36,014 nucleotides of DNA from CAYQPF01 sp964419225 (GTDB taxonomy: Bacteria > Cloacimonadota > Cloacimonadia > Cloacimonadales > CAYQPF01), in contig CAYQPF010000035.1 in assembly GCA_964419225.1 (NCBI GenBank), positions 1 through 36,014 of the forward strand. The letters run 5' to 3'. The notes under the pieces were generated by a model. The model worked only from the letters and a program-made list of their open reading frames with translations. It had not been told where the DNA came from and searched no databases. Below, one piece after another: positions 8,267-17,694 of the stretch. Every line of letters begins with the position of its first letter. Within the stretch, counting starts at the first letter, position 1. The position numbers and the translations under genes were made by a program.

Positions 8267-10833
8267 TCATTTCCCATATCAATTGTGATTTCGATGCTCT
8301 GGCTTCCATGTTGGCAGCAAGCCTGTTATTTCCTGAAGCTCAAATGTGTCTCGTGGGATCCACAGAGCAGACTGTTAAACTCTTTTTGGAAAGAAACAAC
8401 AATAGATTCAATTTTCTTAAGGAAAAGAACGTTAAACTTTCAGAAGTCAAAAGAGTTATCACTGTTGATAACAGAGATCTGGACCGGATGGGAAAAATAG
8501 GCGAATTTCTAACGTTACATCCTTCTATTCCTGTCCTGGCTTTCGATCATCATCCGGAAAGCAAGAATGATGTTAAATCCACTTATTCACACGTGGAACT
8601 AACCGGAGCCTGTACAACGATTATGTACCAATTACTGGAAGAAAGAGGCATATTGATAGATAATTTCACAGCATCTCTATTTGCTTTGGGGATCTATGAA
8701 GATACAGGACATTTTCTGCATGCTAATACAACTGCCAAAGATATGTTCATTGCCTCCAAACTGCTCTCACAAGGTGCATCCTTGAATTTTATCAATAAAT
8801 ATCTGCACCCGAATCTCTCCCAGAATCAACTTGTTATCCTCAACTCTATGATCAATTCGGTCGAAAACCTTACGGTAAAAGGAATTGAATTTGCCATTAC
8901 TGCCCTGGAGCTGGATCATTATCAGGAAAATATCTCCTATATGGTGCAGATCTTTCAGCGTACAGAAAAGCTGGATATGGTGATCTGTATGTTTCATTAT
9001 GGCAACAAAACGACCTTGATCGCCCGCAACAGGTATGATTTTCTGGACATTGGCTTAGTAATGAAGCAATTAGGCGGAGGTGGACATAAGTCCGCCGGTT
9101 CAGCCGTTATCAACAAAAAAGATAATAATGAACTCAAAACAGAGATTCTGGCCTTAATATCTGCTCAGATTGAGCACAATGGTACAGCAGCAGATATCAT
9201 GACCTCATCTGTAGAAACAATCCCCTCAAGTTTATTGCTCGCAGATGCTCTGGATGCTCTGACCCATAAAAAATACAGTTCCCTGCTTATCGCAGACAAT
9301 AATATTCTCAAAGGTTTAATCACAAGTAAAGATCTTACCAAACTTGCCCAGCACAGGATGCTGAATCTGCCGGTTGAAAACTTCATGACTACCAATCTGA
9401 TCATAGTCTCGCCCGATACTTCCATAATCAAAATCAAACAGCTGATTCTGGAAAACAGTATTGGCAGAATCCCAGTTGTTGAAGGTGGTCAATTGAAGGG
9501 AATAATCACCCGGAGAGATATCCTCAAAGGCAAACAAATTCAAATCAAAGAAAGTCAGTTTGTGGATAATATTACTAATCTGATGAAAAAGCAGTTTCTG
9601 CCTGAGCAAATGACCTTACTCGGCAAGATCGGTTATGTGGCAGAGTATCTGAATATGAAGGTTTATCTTGTGGGAGGAGTTGTCCGCGATTTACTCTTAG
9701 CTCAACCCAATCAGGATATTGATATTGTTGTCGAAGGAGATGCCATAGAATATGCCAGAGTGTTTAGTCAGAAATTCGGCAAAAGGTATGTGTATTTCAG
9801 CAAGTTCGGTACAGCTATCATTACCCTGGGTGGTTCACATAAAATCGATGTGGCTACTGCCAGAACAGAGTCCTACTCACAGCCAGGAATCTTACCTGAA
9901 GTGGAAGCGTCCACCTTGAAGCATGATCTTTACCGCAGAGATTTTACCATCAATGCTATGGCCGTAGAACTCGACTCTGCCAGATTCGGCAATTTCATCG
10001 ACTACTTCGGCGGGAGAAGAGCCTTGCAACTGAAAATCCTGAAAGTACTACATAATCTAAGCTTTATTGATGACCCCACCCGGATTCTCAGAGCTGTCAG
10101 ATTTGAGCAGAGATTTGGTTTCAGAATCGAATCAAGAACTTTGCATCTACTTAATAAAGCACTGTGTCAGGATTCTTTAAAAACTGTGGCACCTGAACGC
10201 ATCAGACAAGAACTTATTTTGGCTGCCAAAGAACAAAGACCGGAAAACTTCTTCAACCGTCTGCAGGAACTAAGTATCCTAAAAAGGATCTACCAGCCAC
10301 TCTGCTTTGACGCAGAAAAGAAAGTTATTTTCAATAATATCTTTGAGAATCTGATCTGGTTTAAGAGAAGCTTTCCTGATGATAAAACCGAGGCCTGGGT
10401 TATTTATCATTTAGGTTTGGTGCATGATTTAAAACACCGGTCAAAAGTTAAATTTAGTGATATGCTCAAGTACCCAAAAATCTTCATGAATGCTCTTGAT
10501 ACCTTGGACTGGTTTGCAGAAAAGGAAATTGTCAAACTTCAGTGTATAGAGAATAAAAGTCTAATCACCGAGTCTCTGCAAAAGTTGAGTAATGAATTAC
10601 TGCTCTATCTTTTATCCATACCTCAAGAAAACGGTTTGAAACTAAAAATAAAATCTTATCTGCTGGAATGGAGATATGTTAAACTGGAGATCAATGGCGA
10701 AGACATAAAGAAGCTTGGTATCAATGAGGGAAAAAGAGTCGGAGAATTACTCAAAGCTGTTCAGCGGGAAAAACTGGATCATGGCCTGAAAGGAAAGCAG
10801 GAAGAACTGGAATTTCTTAATCGCCTTAGATAG
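8257..10833 (+). CDS. cca: DHH-CBS-tRNA nucleotidyltransferase (CCA/A-adding) fusion
   Basis: 858 residues in three parts. Residues 1 to about 300 form a DHH/DHHA1 phosphoesterase module: SHINCDFDALAS, the DHH motif at 97-99, and GGGGHKSAGSAV. About 305-430 form two CBS domains (AADIMTSSVETIPSSLL, VENFMTTNLIIVSPDTSI, IGRIPVVEGGQLKGIITRRD). From about 465 comes the class II poly(A)/CCA polymerase head and neck: VYLVGGVVRDLLL, the metal-binding DIDIV, RRDFTINAMAV, DDPTRILRAVRFEQRFGFR. The last 200 residues are helical and more divergent. This layout is known from the A-adding enzyme type of deep-branching bacteria. It repairs or completes tRNA 3' ends. Whether it adds CCA or only A cannot be told from the motifs, and I see no second nucleotidyltransferase here. 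It overlaps recO by 10 bp. Confidence 0.9.
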   Translation: MDLIISHINCDFDALASMLAASLLFPEAQMCLVGSTEQTVKLFLERNNNRFNFLKEKNVKLSEVKRVITVDNRDLDRMGKIGEFLTLHPSIPVLAFDHHPESKNDVKSTYSHVELTGACTTIMYQLLEERGILIDNFTASLFALGIYEDTGHFLHANTTAKDMFIASKLLSQGASLNFINKYLHPNLSQNQLVILNSMINSVENLTVKGIEFAITALELDHYQENISYMVQIFQRTEKLDMVICMFHYGNKTTLIARNRYDFLDIGLVMKQLGGGGHKSAGSAVINKKDNNELKTEILALISAQIEHNGTAADIMTSSVETIPSSLLLADALDALTHKKYSSLLIADNNILKGLITSKDLTKLAQHRMLNLPVENFMTTNLIIVSPDTSIIKIKQLILENSIGRIPVVEGGQLKGIITRRDILKGKQIQIKESQFVDNITNLMKKQFLPEQMTLLGKIGYVAEYLNMKVYLVGGVVRDLLLAQPNQDIDIVVEGDAIEYARVFSQKFGKRYVYFSKFGTAIITLGGSHKIDVATARTESYSQPGILPEVEASTLKHDLYRRDFTINAMAVELDSARFGNFIDYFGGRRALQLKILKVLHNLSFIDDPTRILRAVRFEQRFGFRIESRTLHLLNKALCQDSLKTVAPERIRQELILAAKEQRPENFFNRLQELSILKRIYQPLCFDAEKKVIFNNIFENLIWFKRSFPDDKTEAWVIYHLGLVHDLKHRSKVKFSDMLKYPKIFMNALDTLDWFAEKEIVKLQCIENKSLITESLQKLSNELLLYLLSIPQENGLKLKIKSYLLEWRYVKLEINGEDIKKLGINEGKRVGELLKAVQREKLDHGLKGKQEELEFLNRLR

Positions 10834-10853
10834 TTAATGGTTAATAGTTAAGG

Positions 10854-11119
10854 GACGCTTAATAGAACGCGGATGGCGCTGATCAGGCGGATGGTCGCAG
10901 ATCGGAGAGATATGTTAAAGACAGATATGTCAGGTAAAACTACCAAAAACTGAGTCTACAATTTTTAGGACTGACCGTAAGAGAAAGCATTTTTCAAATC
11001 GGCCCGGCATTTATGCGGAAATAAAAAAAGATGAAAACCTCTCTTTCTGTTTCGATCAATAATTTACAAATCCGCGATTAACTGCGTTTTCCGTGTTAAT
11101 CCGCGTTCTATTAAGCGTC
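10854..11119. mobile_element. MITE-like element with 21-bp perfect terminal inverted repeats
   Basis: The 21 bases at 10854-10874 (starting GACGCTTAATAG, ending CGCGGAT) recur as an exact reverse complement at 11099-11119. They bound 266 bp without a supported ORF. Inside, degenerate CGCGGAT / GCAGAT words repeat on the left and ATCCGCG / TTAACTGCG words on the right. The element fills the gap between the convergent CCA and cyclase genes, with the right end 3 bp from the cyclase stop codon. I see no convincing target-site duplication. It could be a non-autonomous transposon relic or a large intergenic palindromic repeat. Confidence 0.65.
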
Positions 11120-11122
11120 TCT

Positions 11123-14100
11123 TCATTCTTCTAATCTTACCTTACAGGCAAGGGCTTTTTCCGGCTGTCCTGCTTTTTCATACAGATCACATAAATGTTT
11201 ACCAACCGTAGTTGTATAGAGATGATCCGGGCCAAAGTATTTCTCACAGATAGCTAAGGCTCTGATATACAAAGGTTCGGCTTCTGTATATTTCCCTTGA
11301 GATTTATATATTCCTGCTAAATTGCTCAATGAACTCGCGGTTTTTAAATGTTCAGGGCCAAGTATTTTTTCGCTTATAGCCAAAGCTTTCAGGTTAAATA
11401 TCTCAGCTTGAGCAAATTTGCTTTGAATCTTAAACAAATCTGCCAGACTATTGAGTAAACTCACAGTATCTGGATGCTCTTCACCCAGAGTTTTTTCCTG
11501 GATCATTAAAGCTCTTTGATAAAGCGGTTCGGCTTTCTCATAAACTCCTTGTTTTCTGTACAGATCTCCCAGATAGTTAAGTGTTTTCGCAGTATCAGGA
11601 TGTTCCATTCCCAGAATCCTCTCCCTGATTTCCAATACTTTGAGGTATAGGTGTTCAGCCTGATCAAATTTACTCTGATTGTGATAAAACACAGCCAGAT
11701 TATTCAGGGATAATGCTGTACTGGGATGTTCTTCACCCAGAACCGTTTTCTGAATGTTCAAAGCTCTTAAATAGCTAATTTCAACCTCATCATATTTACC
11801 CTGTATATCATATAAATTTGCTAAATTGTTCAGTGTGGCTGCTGTTTCATGATGATCAACTCCCAATGTCTCTTCTCTTATTTTTAAACATCTTAGATAA
11901 TAAATCTCAGATAACTCAAATTTACCTTGCTCAGTATATAAGTGCGATAAATTATTAAGCATAGTCGCTGTTTCAGGATGCTCAGCACCAAAGACTCTTT
12001 CGGAAATTTTTAAGGTTTTCAGATACATTGACTCTGCCAAATCTAATTTGCCCTGATTCGTATATAAAATAGCCAAATTATTGATCACTCCTCCAGTATT
12101 TGGATGTTCTGAACCAAGCTTTTCTTCTAATATTTCTAAAGCCTGTAAGAACATAGATTCACCCAGGTCATATCTTCCTTGATTTACATACAGGAGTCCC
12201 AGATAATTAATAGTTAAGGCTGAGTTCACATGCCTTAATCCAAAAAGTTTCTTTTGAGTTTCCAAAGTACTCAGATAAAGGACTTCTGCTTGATCATATT
12301 TTGTCTGACAAACATACAAATATGCCAGATTTATAGCTGTTCGGGCTGTTTCCTGATGCTCGGATCCATAGACCTTCTTAAAAATATCCAAAGACTTTAA
12401 AAACAACAACTCTGATTGATCATATTTACCTTGACTCATATATAATGTAGCCAGATTATTCAGAGAAAGTGCTGTATCTGGATGATCTGAACCTAAAACT
12501 TTTTCTCTAATATTAAAGGCTGTCTGGAATAAGAGTTCAGCACGGTCATTTTGACCCAACACATAAAACATACACGCCAAAAGATTAATTGAACTTGCAG
12601 TATCCGGATGTTCTTCTCCGAGTATTCGTTTATGGATTTCCAAAGCTCTATTCAAATTTGTTTCAGCTTTAGTAAAATCATATTTTTCTGCAAAATAGTC
12701 TCCAGCTTTAGAGTAATATTGTGCAGCCTTAATCTCCTCACCCGCACATAAATAATGATTGGCGATGTCTTCAGCATTCGAATCAAGCTCTTTTGCAAAT
12801 AAACGTTCCATAGCTTGAGCCGCAAGCAAATGCAATTGTTGCAAACGTTGAGTAAGCATACGCTGATATGCAATATCCTTAATCAGCACATGTGAAAATA
12901 TGTAACTGATCTCATCAAAATTTGTCCAAACCCTCCTGCTTTTTCCAAAACTTAGATCTTCTTCAATTTCCATGCCCAACATATTAGCAAGCAATTCGGT
13001 ATTGAACTCCAATCCCAAAACACAGGCATTTTGCAGAGTTTGACGAACTCTTTCTGTTAGGTTATCAATGCGGTTACCAATAATGTCGGCAATACCGAAA
13101 GTGCTTATCAGAGTTGTATCCACAGTAATATTGTAAAATTGATCAAATTGGTTATTCTCCTTTAAATAAGCTGTCAATTGCTCAATAAAAAATGGATTTC
13201 CTTCTGACCGGGTTATTATTAATTCTAATGTTGTCCTGGGTATATTGCTATGATTCAATAACTGGCTTATCAAGTTTTTACTACCTACTGGTGTTAAATG
13301 GTTCAGATCCATAACTTCCTTCCTGAAACCTGGCAAACCTAAATCTACCTGACTGCCATCTTCATTATAACGGCAAGCACAAATGATGTGTACAAAAGGA
13401 ACTGAGTTTTCACCTAAAGCTCTAAAATATTCCAGTGTTTTTGTCTCTATCCACTGAGGATCATCCAAATGTATGATAATTGGTTTCTGCTCTGCTAAGG
13501 CTTGTAAAAAAGAAACAAAAGCATGCTTAATCTGCTCTGATCTTTTTTCCGGGGGCAAAAAACTGAATATCGAATGCTCCCACTCATAACCAAGCAGCGA
13601 AGCAATAAAAGATTCTATGCGCAAGAGTTCCTGATCTTCCTGAGCTAGTTCAGACCATGTCCTGTGGAATTTTTCCAGGTTACGCTTAATAGACTGTAAA
13701 TGTTCAGTACCAAAGTAGCTGTGAAGAATCTGTTTTACAGGTTCAAGAGATTTTTTACTGACCGGATCACAAAAAGTAAAGAACTTATGAAAGCAGGAAT
13801 CTGGAAGACCTTTTATGGCTTCAGATATGAGTCGGCTTTTACCAACTCCGGCTTCTCCTGAAACATAAACAACAGAGCTGTCCTTGGCCTTCAAGAAGCT
13901 TTGTAAAACCGATATTTCTACATCCCGCCCGGTAAATTCACTTTCGGACAAATTTAATTTCTCTGATCTGAAACCCTCCAACCGGTAAACATTGACTGGG
14001 GCAGAAAACCCTTTAAGCTCAATGAATCCAATATTCGAAAATATGTAACGATGATGCAAATCTCGTTGTAACCAAGTATCAGTAATGACCCTTCCATCTG

Positions 14101-15106
14101 CAGACTTGCTCAATAAGCGTGCAACCAGATTAACTGCTGCTCCCACTGCCGTGTATTCACGAGTATGCTTTACCCCGACAAAACCTGCATAAACATTACC
14201 ACTGGCAATACTCATAAGCAGTTTAGGAATTGTGTTAGCAACATCAAGAGCAAAACGGCAAATCCGGTCCAGGGTATTTCCCTCAGATTTAGGTAACCCA
14301 AAGAGGATAAAGCCCTCCAGTCCTTTGCCTGTCCCGTCCAGTCTGGTCAAAAAACCACTATAAGCATCCAGTTTATCATGCAGAACAGCCAAAGTTTGTT
14401 CCCACTCCTCAACAGCTATCTGACTTAGATCTACAAAGCAAAAGGCTGCATCACGGATTTCATTAGCCGGCTGCTCATTTAAAAGACGTTTATGACAGAA
14501 TTTCTCATAAGAAGCGTGGGAGAAAGGATAATCCAAACAAAGATCAGGATAAATCGTTTCTGTTTCAACTGCATTAATCCTGTCAATTTGCTCCAAAACT
14601 CCTTTTGACCAGGCGACAGCTTGTTTCGCAACTGAAAGTTGGGAGATCTCCTGTAACGGTTCGCCATAGAAAACATATTCATTTTGATACTCATTTTGAA
14701 AGATCTGCCAATTAATCATTCCGGAACTAATTGTTAACCTTACGGCTATCTTAAAATCACCGCAGGCAGAAGAAAATATTCTATGTTTCGCGAAATATTG
14801 TTCTATCTTCTTTACAACATTAACAATTCTTTCGGGTTTTCCCTCAGGAAACAAAGTACAAAAACCATCTCCGGCAAACACACTGACGAAACCGCCATTT
14901 TTCTCTACAAGATTTAAAGGATATGTAAATATTTCTTCCAGAAAACGGCTTAATTCTTCGGCTCCTCTTTTACCATGTTTACGAAATTCATTGCTGATAA
15001 CGGTAAAATCTGCTATATCAAAAAACAAAACAAAACTTTCGAAACTTCCCGAATATCTGTCATTTTCAAAACGGTTAAGAAAAAAAGGCGGTATATATCT
15101 AATCAT
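11123..15106 (-). CDS. Double adenylate/guanylate-cyclase-domain, AAA ATPase, TPR protein
   Basis: I start at the ATG at 15106 (AGGGAG 6 nt upstream) rather than an in-frame GTG at 15127, which lies in the predicted leader; residues below are counted from the GTG. Cyclase domain 1 (about 30-180) keeps FFDIADFT and VFAGDGF. Cyclase domain 2 (about 225-385) has lost the first metal-binding motif (CFVDLSQIAV) but keeps SGNVYAGFVGVKHTREYTAV and GAAVNLVARLL. The ATPase follows (about 397-660) with Walker A GEAGVGKS (424-431) and a Walker-B-like IIIHLDDPQWIE. The last 540 residues or so carry 12 TPR units of 42 residues. The layout matches large cyclase-AAA-TPR signalling ATPases; known relatives act as signal-responsive scaffolds. 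No transmembrane segment. The domain pair may form one composite catalytic or regulatory site. Confidence 0.9.
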   Translation of the reverse strand: MIRYIPPFFLNRFENDRYSGSFESFVLFFDIADFTVISNEFRKHGKRGAEELSRFLEEIFTYPLNLVEKNGGFVSVFAGDGFCTLFPEGKPERIVNVVKKIEQYFAKHRIFSSACGDFKIAVRLTISSGMINWQIFQNEYQNEYVFYGEPLQEISQLSVAKQAVAWSKGVLEQIDRINAVETETIYPDLCLDYPFSHASYEKFCHKRLLNEQPANEIRDAAFCFVDLSQIAVEEWEQTLAVLHDKLDAYSGFLTRLDGTGKGLEGFILFGLPKSEGNTLDRICRFALDVANTIPKLLMSIASGNVYAGFVGVKHTREYTAVGAAVNLVARLLSKSADGRVITDTWLQRDLHHRYIFSNIGFIELKGFSAPVNVYRLEGFRSEKLNLSESEFTGRDVEISVLQSFLKAKDSSVVYVSGEAGVGKSRLISEAIKGLPDSCFHKFFTFCDPVSKKSLEPVKQILHSYFGTEHLQSIKRNLEKFHRTWSELAQEDQELLRIESFIASLLGYEWEHSIFSFLPPEKRSEQIKHAFVSFLQALAEQKPIIIHLDDPQWIETKTLEYFRALGENSVPFVHIICACRYNEDGSQVDLGLPGFRKEVMDLNHLTPVGSKNLISQLLNHSNIPRTTLELIITRSEGNPFFIEQLTAYLKENNQFDQFYNITVDTTLISTFGIADIIGNRIDNLTERVRQTLQNACVLGLEFNTELLANMLGMEIEEDLSFGKSRRVWTNFDEISYIFSHVLIKDIAYQRMLTQRLQQLHLLAAQAMERLFAKELDSNAEDIANHYLCAGEEIKAAQYYSKAGDYFAEKYDFTKAETNLNRALEIHKRILGEEHPDTASSINLLACMFYVLGQNDRAELLFQTAFNIREKVLGSDHPDTALSLNNLATLYMSQGKYDQSELLFLKSLDIFKKVYGSEHQETARTAINLAYLYVCQTKYDQAEVLYLSTLETQKKLFGLRHVNSALTINYLGLLYVNQGRYDLGESMFLQALEILEEKLGSEHPNTGGVINNLAILYTNQGKLDLAESMYLKTLKISERVFGAEHPETATMLNNLSHLYTEQGKFELSEIYYLRCLKIREETLGVDHHETAATLNNLANLYDIQGKYDEVEISYLRALNIQKTVLGEEHPSTALSLNNLAVFYHNQSKFDQAEHLYLKVLEIRERILGMEHPDTAKTLNYLGDLYRKQGVYEKAEPLYQRALMIQEKTLGEEHPDTVSLLNSLADLFKIQSKFAQAEIFNLKALAISEKILGPEHLKTASSLSNLAGIYKSQGKYTEAEPLYIRALAICEKYFGPDHLYTTTVGKHLCDLYEKAGQPEKALACKVRLEE
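11150..12670 (-). repeat. Twelve 126-bp coding repeats (TPR_12 type) inside the cyclase gene
   Basis: Each unit encodes 42 residues ending in a variant of LGEEHPDTA followed by LNNLAxLYxxQGKYDxAE. The twelve junction motifs are LGEEHPDT, LGSDHPDT, YGSEHQET, FGLRHVNS, LGSEHPNT, FGAEHPET, LGVDHHET, LGEEHPST, LGMEHPDT, LGEEHPDT, LGPEHLKT and FGPDHLYT. The even length fits duplication in steps of one helix pair. Such arrays vary in copy number between strains. Confidence 0.85.
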
Positions 15107-15131
15107 AATTAACTCCCTACTTCTCACGGAA

Positions 15132-15159
15132 GAATTATAAATAAACTACGTACTGTCAA
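15132..15159 (-). promoter_or_regulatory. Candidate promoter of the cyclase gene
   Basis: On the minus strand TTGACA (15159-15154), 14 nt, then TATAATTC (15139-15132), which includes a perfect TATAAT. A start about 7 nt downstream gives a leader of about 20 nt before the ATG at 15106. Confidence 0.5.
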
Positions 15160-15206
15160 GGAATATGTGATTTTTAAGTTAATTGTGAGTGGTATGACAT
15201 AGCATC

Positions 15207-15234
15207 GTAGGGACAGGGCATGCCCTTTCTCTAC
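15207..15234. repeat. Imperfect 28-bp palindrome with GGGCATGCCC core
   Basis: GTAGGGACAGGGCATG then CCCTTTCTCTAC: the outer GTAG/CTAC and inner GGGCATGCCC pair perfectly, with mismatches between. It lies 6 bp past the stop codon of the last gene of the 14-gene run. There is no U-tract, so it looks more like a REP-type dispersed palindrome, which could protect the 3' end of the transcript. Confidence 0.5.
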
Positions 15235-15240
15235 ATTGGA

Positions 15241-17694
15241 TTAAAACAATTTCTGCGGATTGGAGAGAATGCTTAAATACATTTTCCGGGAAGTACTCCC
15301 TTGAGAGTTTTGGGTGGAAGCTTTCAAACTGTATCTTGCAGGAAAAATACCCTGATCAAGAAAATATGTTTTTAAGGATTCCTCGAATTCAATTTTGGAC
15401 ACAGCTGCATTAGTCTCACTGACAACATTGATCCTCAAAAAATAGGTAGGATTAGTTCGCATGATTTTGATCACATCTTTGAACTTAGTCTGATAAAAAT
15501 CAGGTGCCGGATTGGTTAACTCGGGATAAGCAGAAATCGTATAATCATAAGAAAACAATCTGGTATTGGACAGGAAATAATATCCTGCTTTAATACTTCT
15601 GAAACTGAGGTATTTTTCATTCAGTTGGAAAGTCAATAAAGTAAGTTTGAACCCATCATCATAGTACAGATACAGATCTGACTGATTATTAAGTGAAACA
15701 AGAGAATCAGTCATAGGCAGGTAAATGGTTGAAGCTGATAGAGATTCCCCGAATTGATATACACAATCCCAAGCCGGGTAGTTCATCAGAATAAGGCTGT
15801 CAGTGACAATAGAAAAATCTTTGAGGTTATCCAACAAATTGACATAAGCCCCATTCGGGAGAAAACTGGATTTATTACCGTCAAAAGCAATCTCAGTAAC
15901 TTGTTGATTTTTCAAAACAAAGGACTTTTCGCTTTTTGTCAGTTTATCAAAGTAAGGTGCCATCAGTAAATAATTTTTGGCAGATAAGGCCGCTAATTTA
16001 TATGATTTGAAAACAGGATCAGAGAAGATGGGAATAACACGTTCGGTGAAATTAAACAATTGAGCATACTTTTTTTCTTTATTAAGAGCCCAGGCATAGT
16101 GAAGAGCAATTTGCTTTAAACTGTCAATAGTACCAGGAACAGAAGTTTGTAACTCTTGGAATAAGTCCACAATTTCACCGGATTTGCTTTCTTGCCGTAG
16201 TTTGCGGGCAAGTTCATTTTTAGCGGGATAATACAATTTATGGTAAGGATAATAAGCAATAATTTTACGAAGTGACTGGACCGCAAGGGTATCACTTTTC
16301 AGTTGCTGTGAACAACGGTATTTAAGCCAATAGCAATCTGCAGAAACAGAATTATCTTCAACACTACTGATAACTCCATCCAGAACCTGAATACATTTTT
16401 GGTATTCATTATTCTGGAAAAGCAGCTTCGCATTTTGCAAAGACATCTTCAACAAGAAATCCAGAGAATTGATTTCCGAACAGGACTTATTGATCTCATC
16501 TACAGTTTTTGTCAAATTTTTGGGGGAGTAGTTAAGTAAAGAAAGATAGCACTTGGCATAATTCTTATGTACAGCAAGTTGATTAGAGCTGAGAGAATTA
16601 AAAACATATCCGGCCTGAGCAAAATCACCTTGCTTGTAACATTGCTCTGCCCACATAAAGAGGACTTTTTCCTTCAAAGGTGTGTCTTTAAATTGATCTA
16701 GAAAAAAAGCATAATCTGCCAAAACAGGTACCTGCTTCGTAGAGCTGGTTTCCAATTTTTCGTATAATTCCAAGTCGAATTTCTGTTCAAAAGTGTAAAA
16801 CATAGAGTTCAAAGCAGATGCTTGAGGAAACTTGATACCGAACTGCAAATTAGGCTCCTGTTTAAAATCATTAATGGGAAAATCTAAAAGGATAGTTTTT
16901 CTAATCTGTTGCAGAATGGTCTGTAATTGACCTTCCAGTTTAATTTCACTGGAAAGGTTTGTATAAAACCCGTTAAACTTAAGGCACATTCTTTCCATTG
17001 TCGCAGTAGGTTTGGGAGCTATATCCAGAACATAGATAGATACATCTGAGTTTTTTAAAACACCAACCAGATCTTTATTGGAGACAGACGAACCATTATC
17101 TTCGCCATCAACAATGATAAAGAGATATTTATTATGAAATCGTGGTTGTTCATTAAGGTCTGCCACTGCCAGGACAAGTGCATCATTGGTATATGTTTTA
17201 TCTGTAAAAGAAGGAATATTGGCTATTTCTTTCTTTATTAAAAAAGGTGAATTGGAAAAGAATAATCTTTTACGGGTTATCAAGCTGGCTTCACTCTCGT
17301 TGATCCGGGAAATATTACGCCCATCTCCATAATCATAAAGAGACAGGTAAAAATCACTGCTAAGGCTGTCCTGAAAGGAAGTCAGAGCTTTTTGCACATT
17401 GGCATATTTATCCTTCATTGATAGTGAGTTATCCAGTACTATACTTATATTTTTTATCTCTGCAGTATTACCAAGAAATGCAGTTTTTTTAACAACTGTT
17501 CTTTCAGAATTAACTTCCAGAGTAATTTCTGACGGTTTGACTACTTTTATAAGTGATGTTTGGCCCGGAGTTAAATAAAGTCGATACAGGGAGTCTTGCC
17601 CTGCAAAAACACGTGTAACTTTATAAGGTTCGGTCTCTGCAGCAATTAAGCAAGCCCAAATGAAGAGAACAAACAACAGTATAATTTTTTTCAT
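15241..17694 (-). CDS. Exported von Willebrand factor A-domain protein
   Basis: 817 residues with an N-terminal signal sequence (MKKIILLFVLFIWACLIAAE). The vWA domain spans about 80-260 and keeps the MIDAS motif DNSLS (Asp88, Ser90, Ser92) in ISIVLDNSLSMKDKY, the later TYTNDALVLAVADL, and LFIIVDGEDNGSS. The rest (about 330-600) is helical and looks TPR-like (YFDKLTK, ELARKLRQESKSGEIVDLF), with a beta-rich end of unknown fold. It is probably a periplasmic or surface metal-dependent binding protein. It is last in the 14-gene run and overlaps the preceding gene by 4 bp (ATGA). MoxR and vWA proteins are usual partners, with MoxR remodelling or maturing the vWA client. The vWA call is firm; the client role is inferred from the neighbourhood. 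Confidence 0.85.
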   Translation of the reverse strand: MKKIILLFVLFIWACLIAAETEPYKVTRVFAGQDSLYRLYLTPGQTSLIKVVKPSEITLEVNSERTVVKKTAFLGNTAEIKNISIVLDNSLSMKDKYANVQKALTSFQDSLSSDFYLSLYDYGDGRNISRINESEASLITRKRLFFSNSPFLIKKEIANIPSFTDKTYTNDALVLAVADLNEQPRFHNKYLFIIVDGEDNGSSVSNKDLVGVLKNSDVSIYVLDIAPKPTATMERMCLKFNGFYTNLSSEIKLEGQLQTILQQIRKTILLDFPINDFKQEPNLQFGIKFPQASALNSMFYTFEQKFDLELYEKLETSSTKQVPVLADYAFFLDQFKDTPLKEKVLFMWAEQCYKQGDFAQAGYVFNSLSSNQLAVHKNYAKCYLSLLNYSPKNLTKTVDEINKSCSEINSLDFLLKMSLQNAKLLFQNNEYQKCIQVLDGVISSVEDNSVSADCYWLKYRCSQQLKSDTLAVQSLRKIIAYYPYHKLYYPAKNELARKLRQESKSGEIVDLFQELQTSVPGTIDSLKQIALHYAWALNKEKKYAQLFNFTERVIPIFSDPVFKSYKLAALSAKNYLLMAPYFDKLTKSEKSFVLKNQQVTEIAFDGNKSSFLPNGAYVNLLDNLKDFSIVTDSLILMNYPAWDCVYQFGESLSASTIYLPMTDSLVSLNNQSDLYLYYDDGFKLTLLTFQLNEKYLSFRSIKAGYYFLSNTRLFSYDYTISAYPELTNPAPDFYQTKFKDVIKIMRTNPTYFLRINVVSETNAAVSKIEFEESLKTYFLDQGIFPARYSLKASTQNSQGSTSRKMYLSILSNPQKLF

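Noticed and set aside
15107..15127. GTG start of the cyclase gene at 15127
   Set aside because: The ATG at 15106 has an AGGGAG site 6 nt upstream, and the predicted transcription start lies near 15127.
15207..15234. Palindrome as an intrinsic terminator of the 14-gene run
   Set aside because: The stem is interrupted and no U-tract follows on the minus strand. It was kept only as a repeat.
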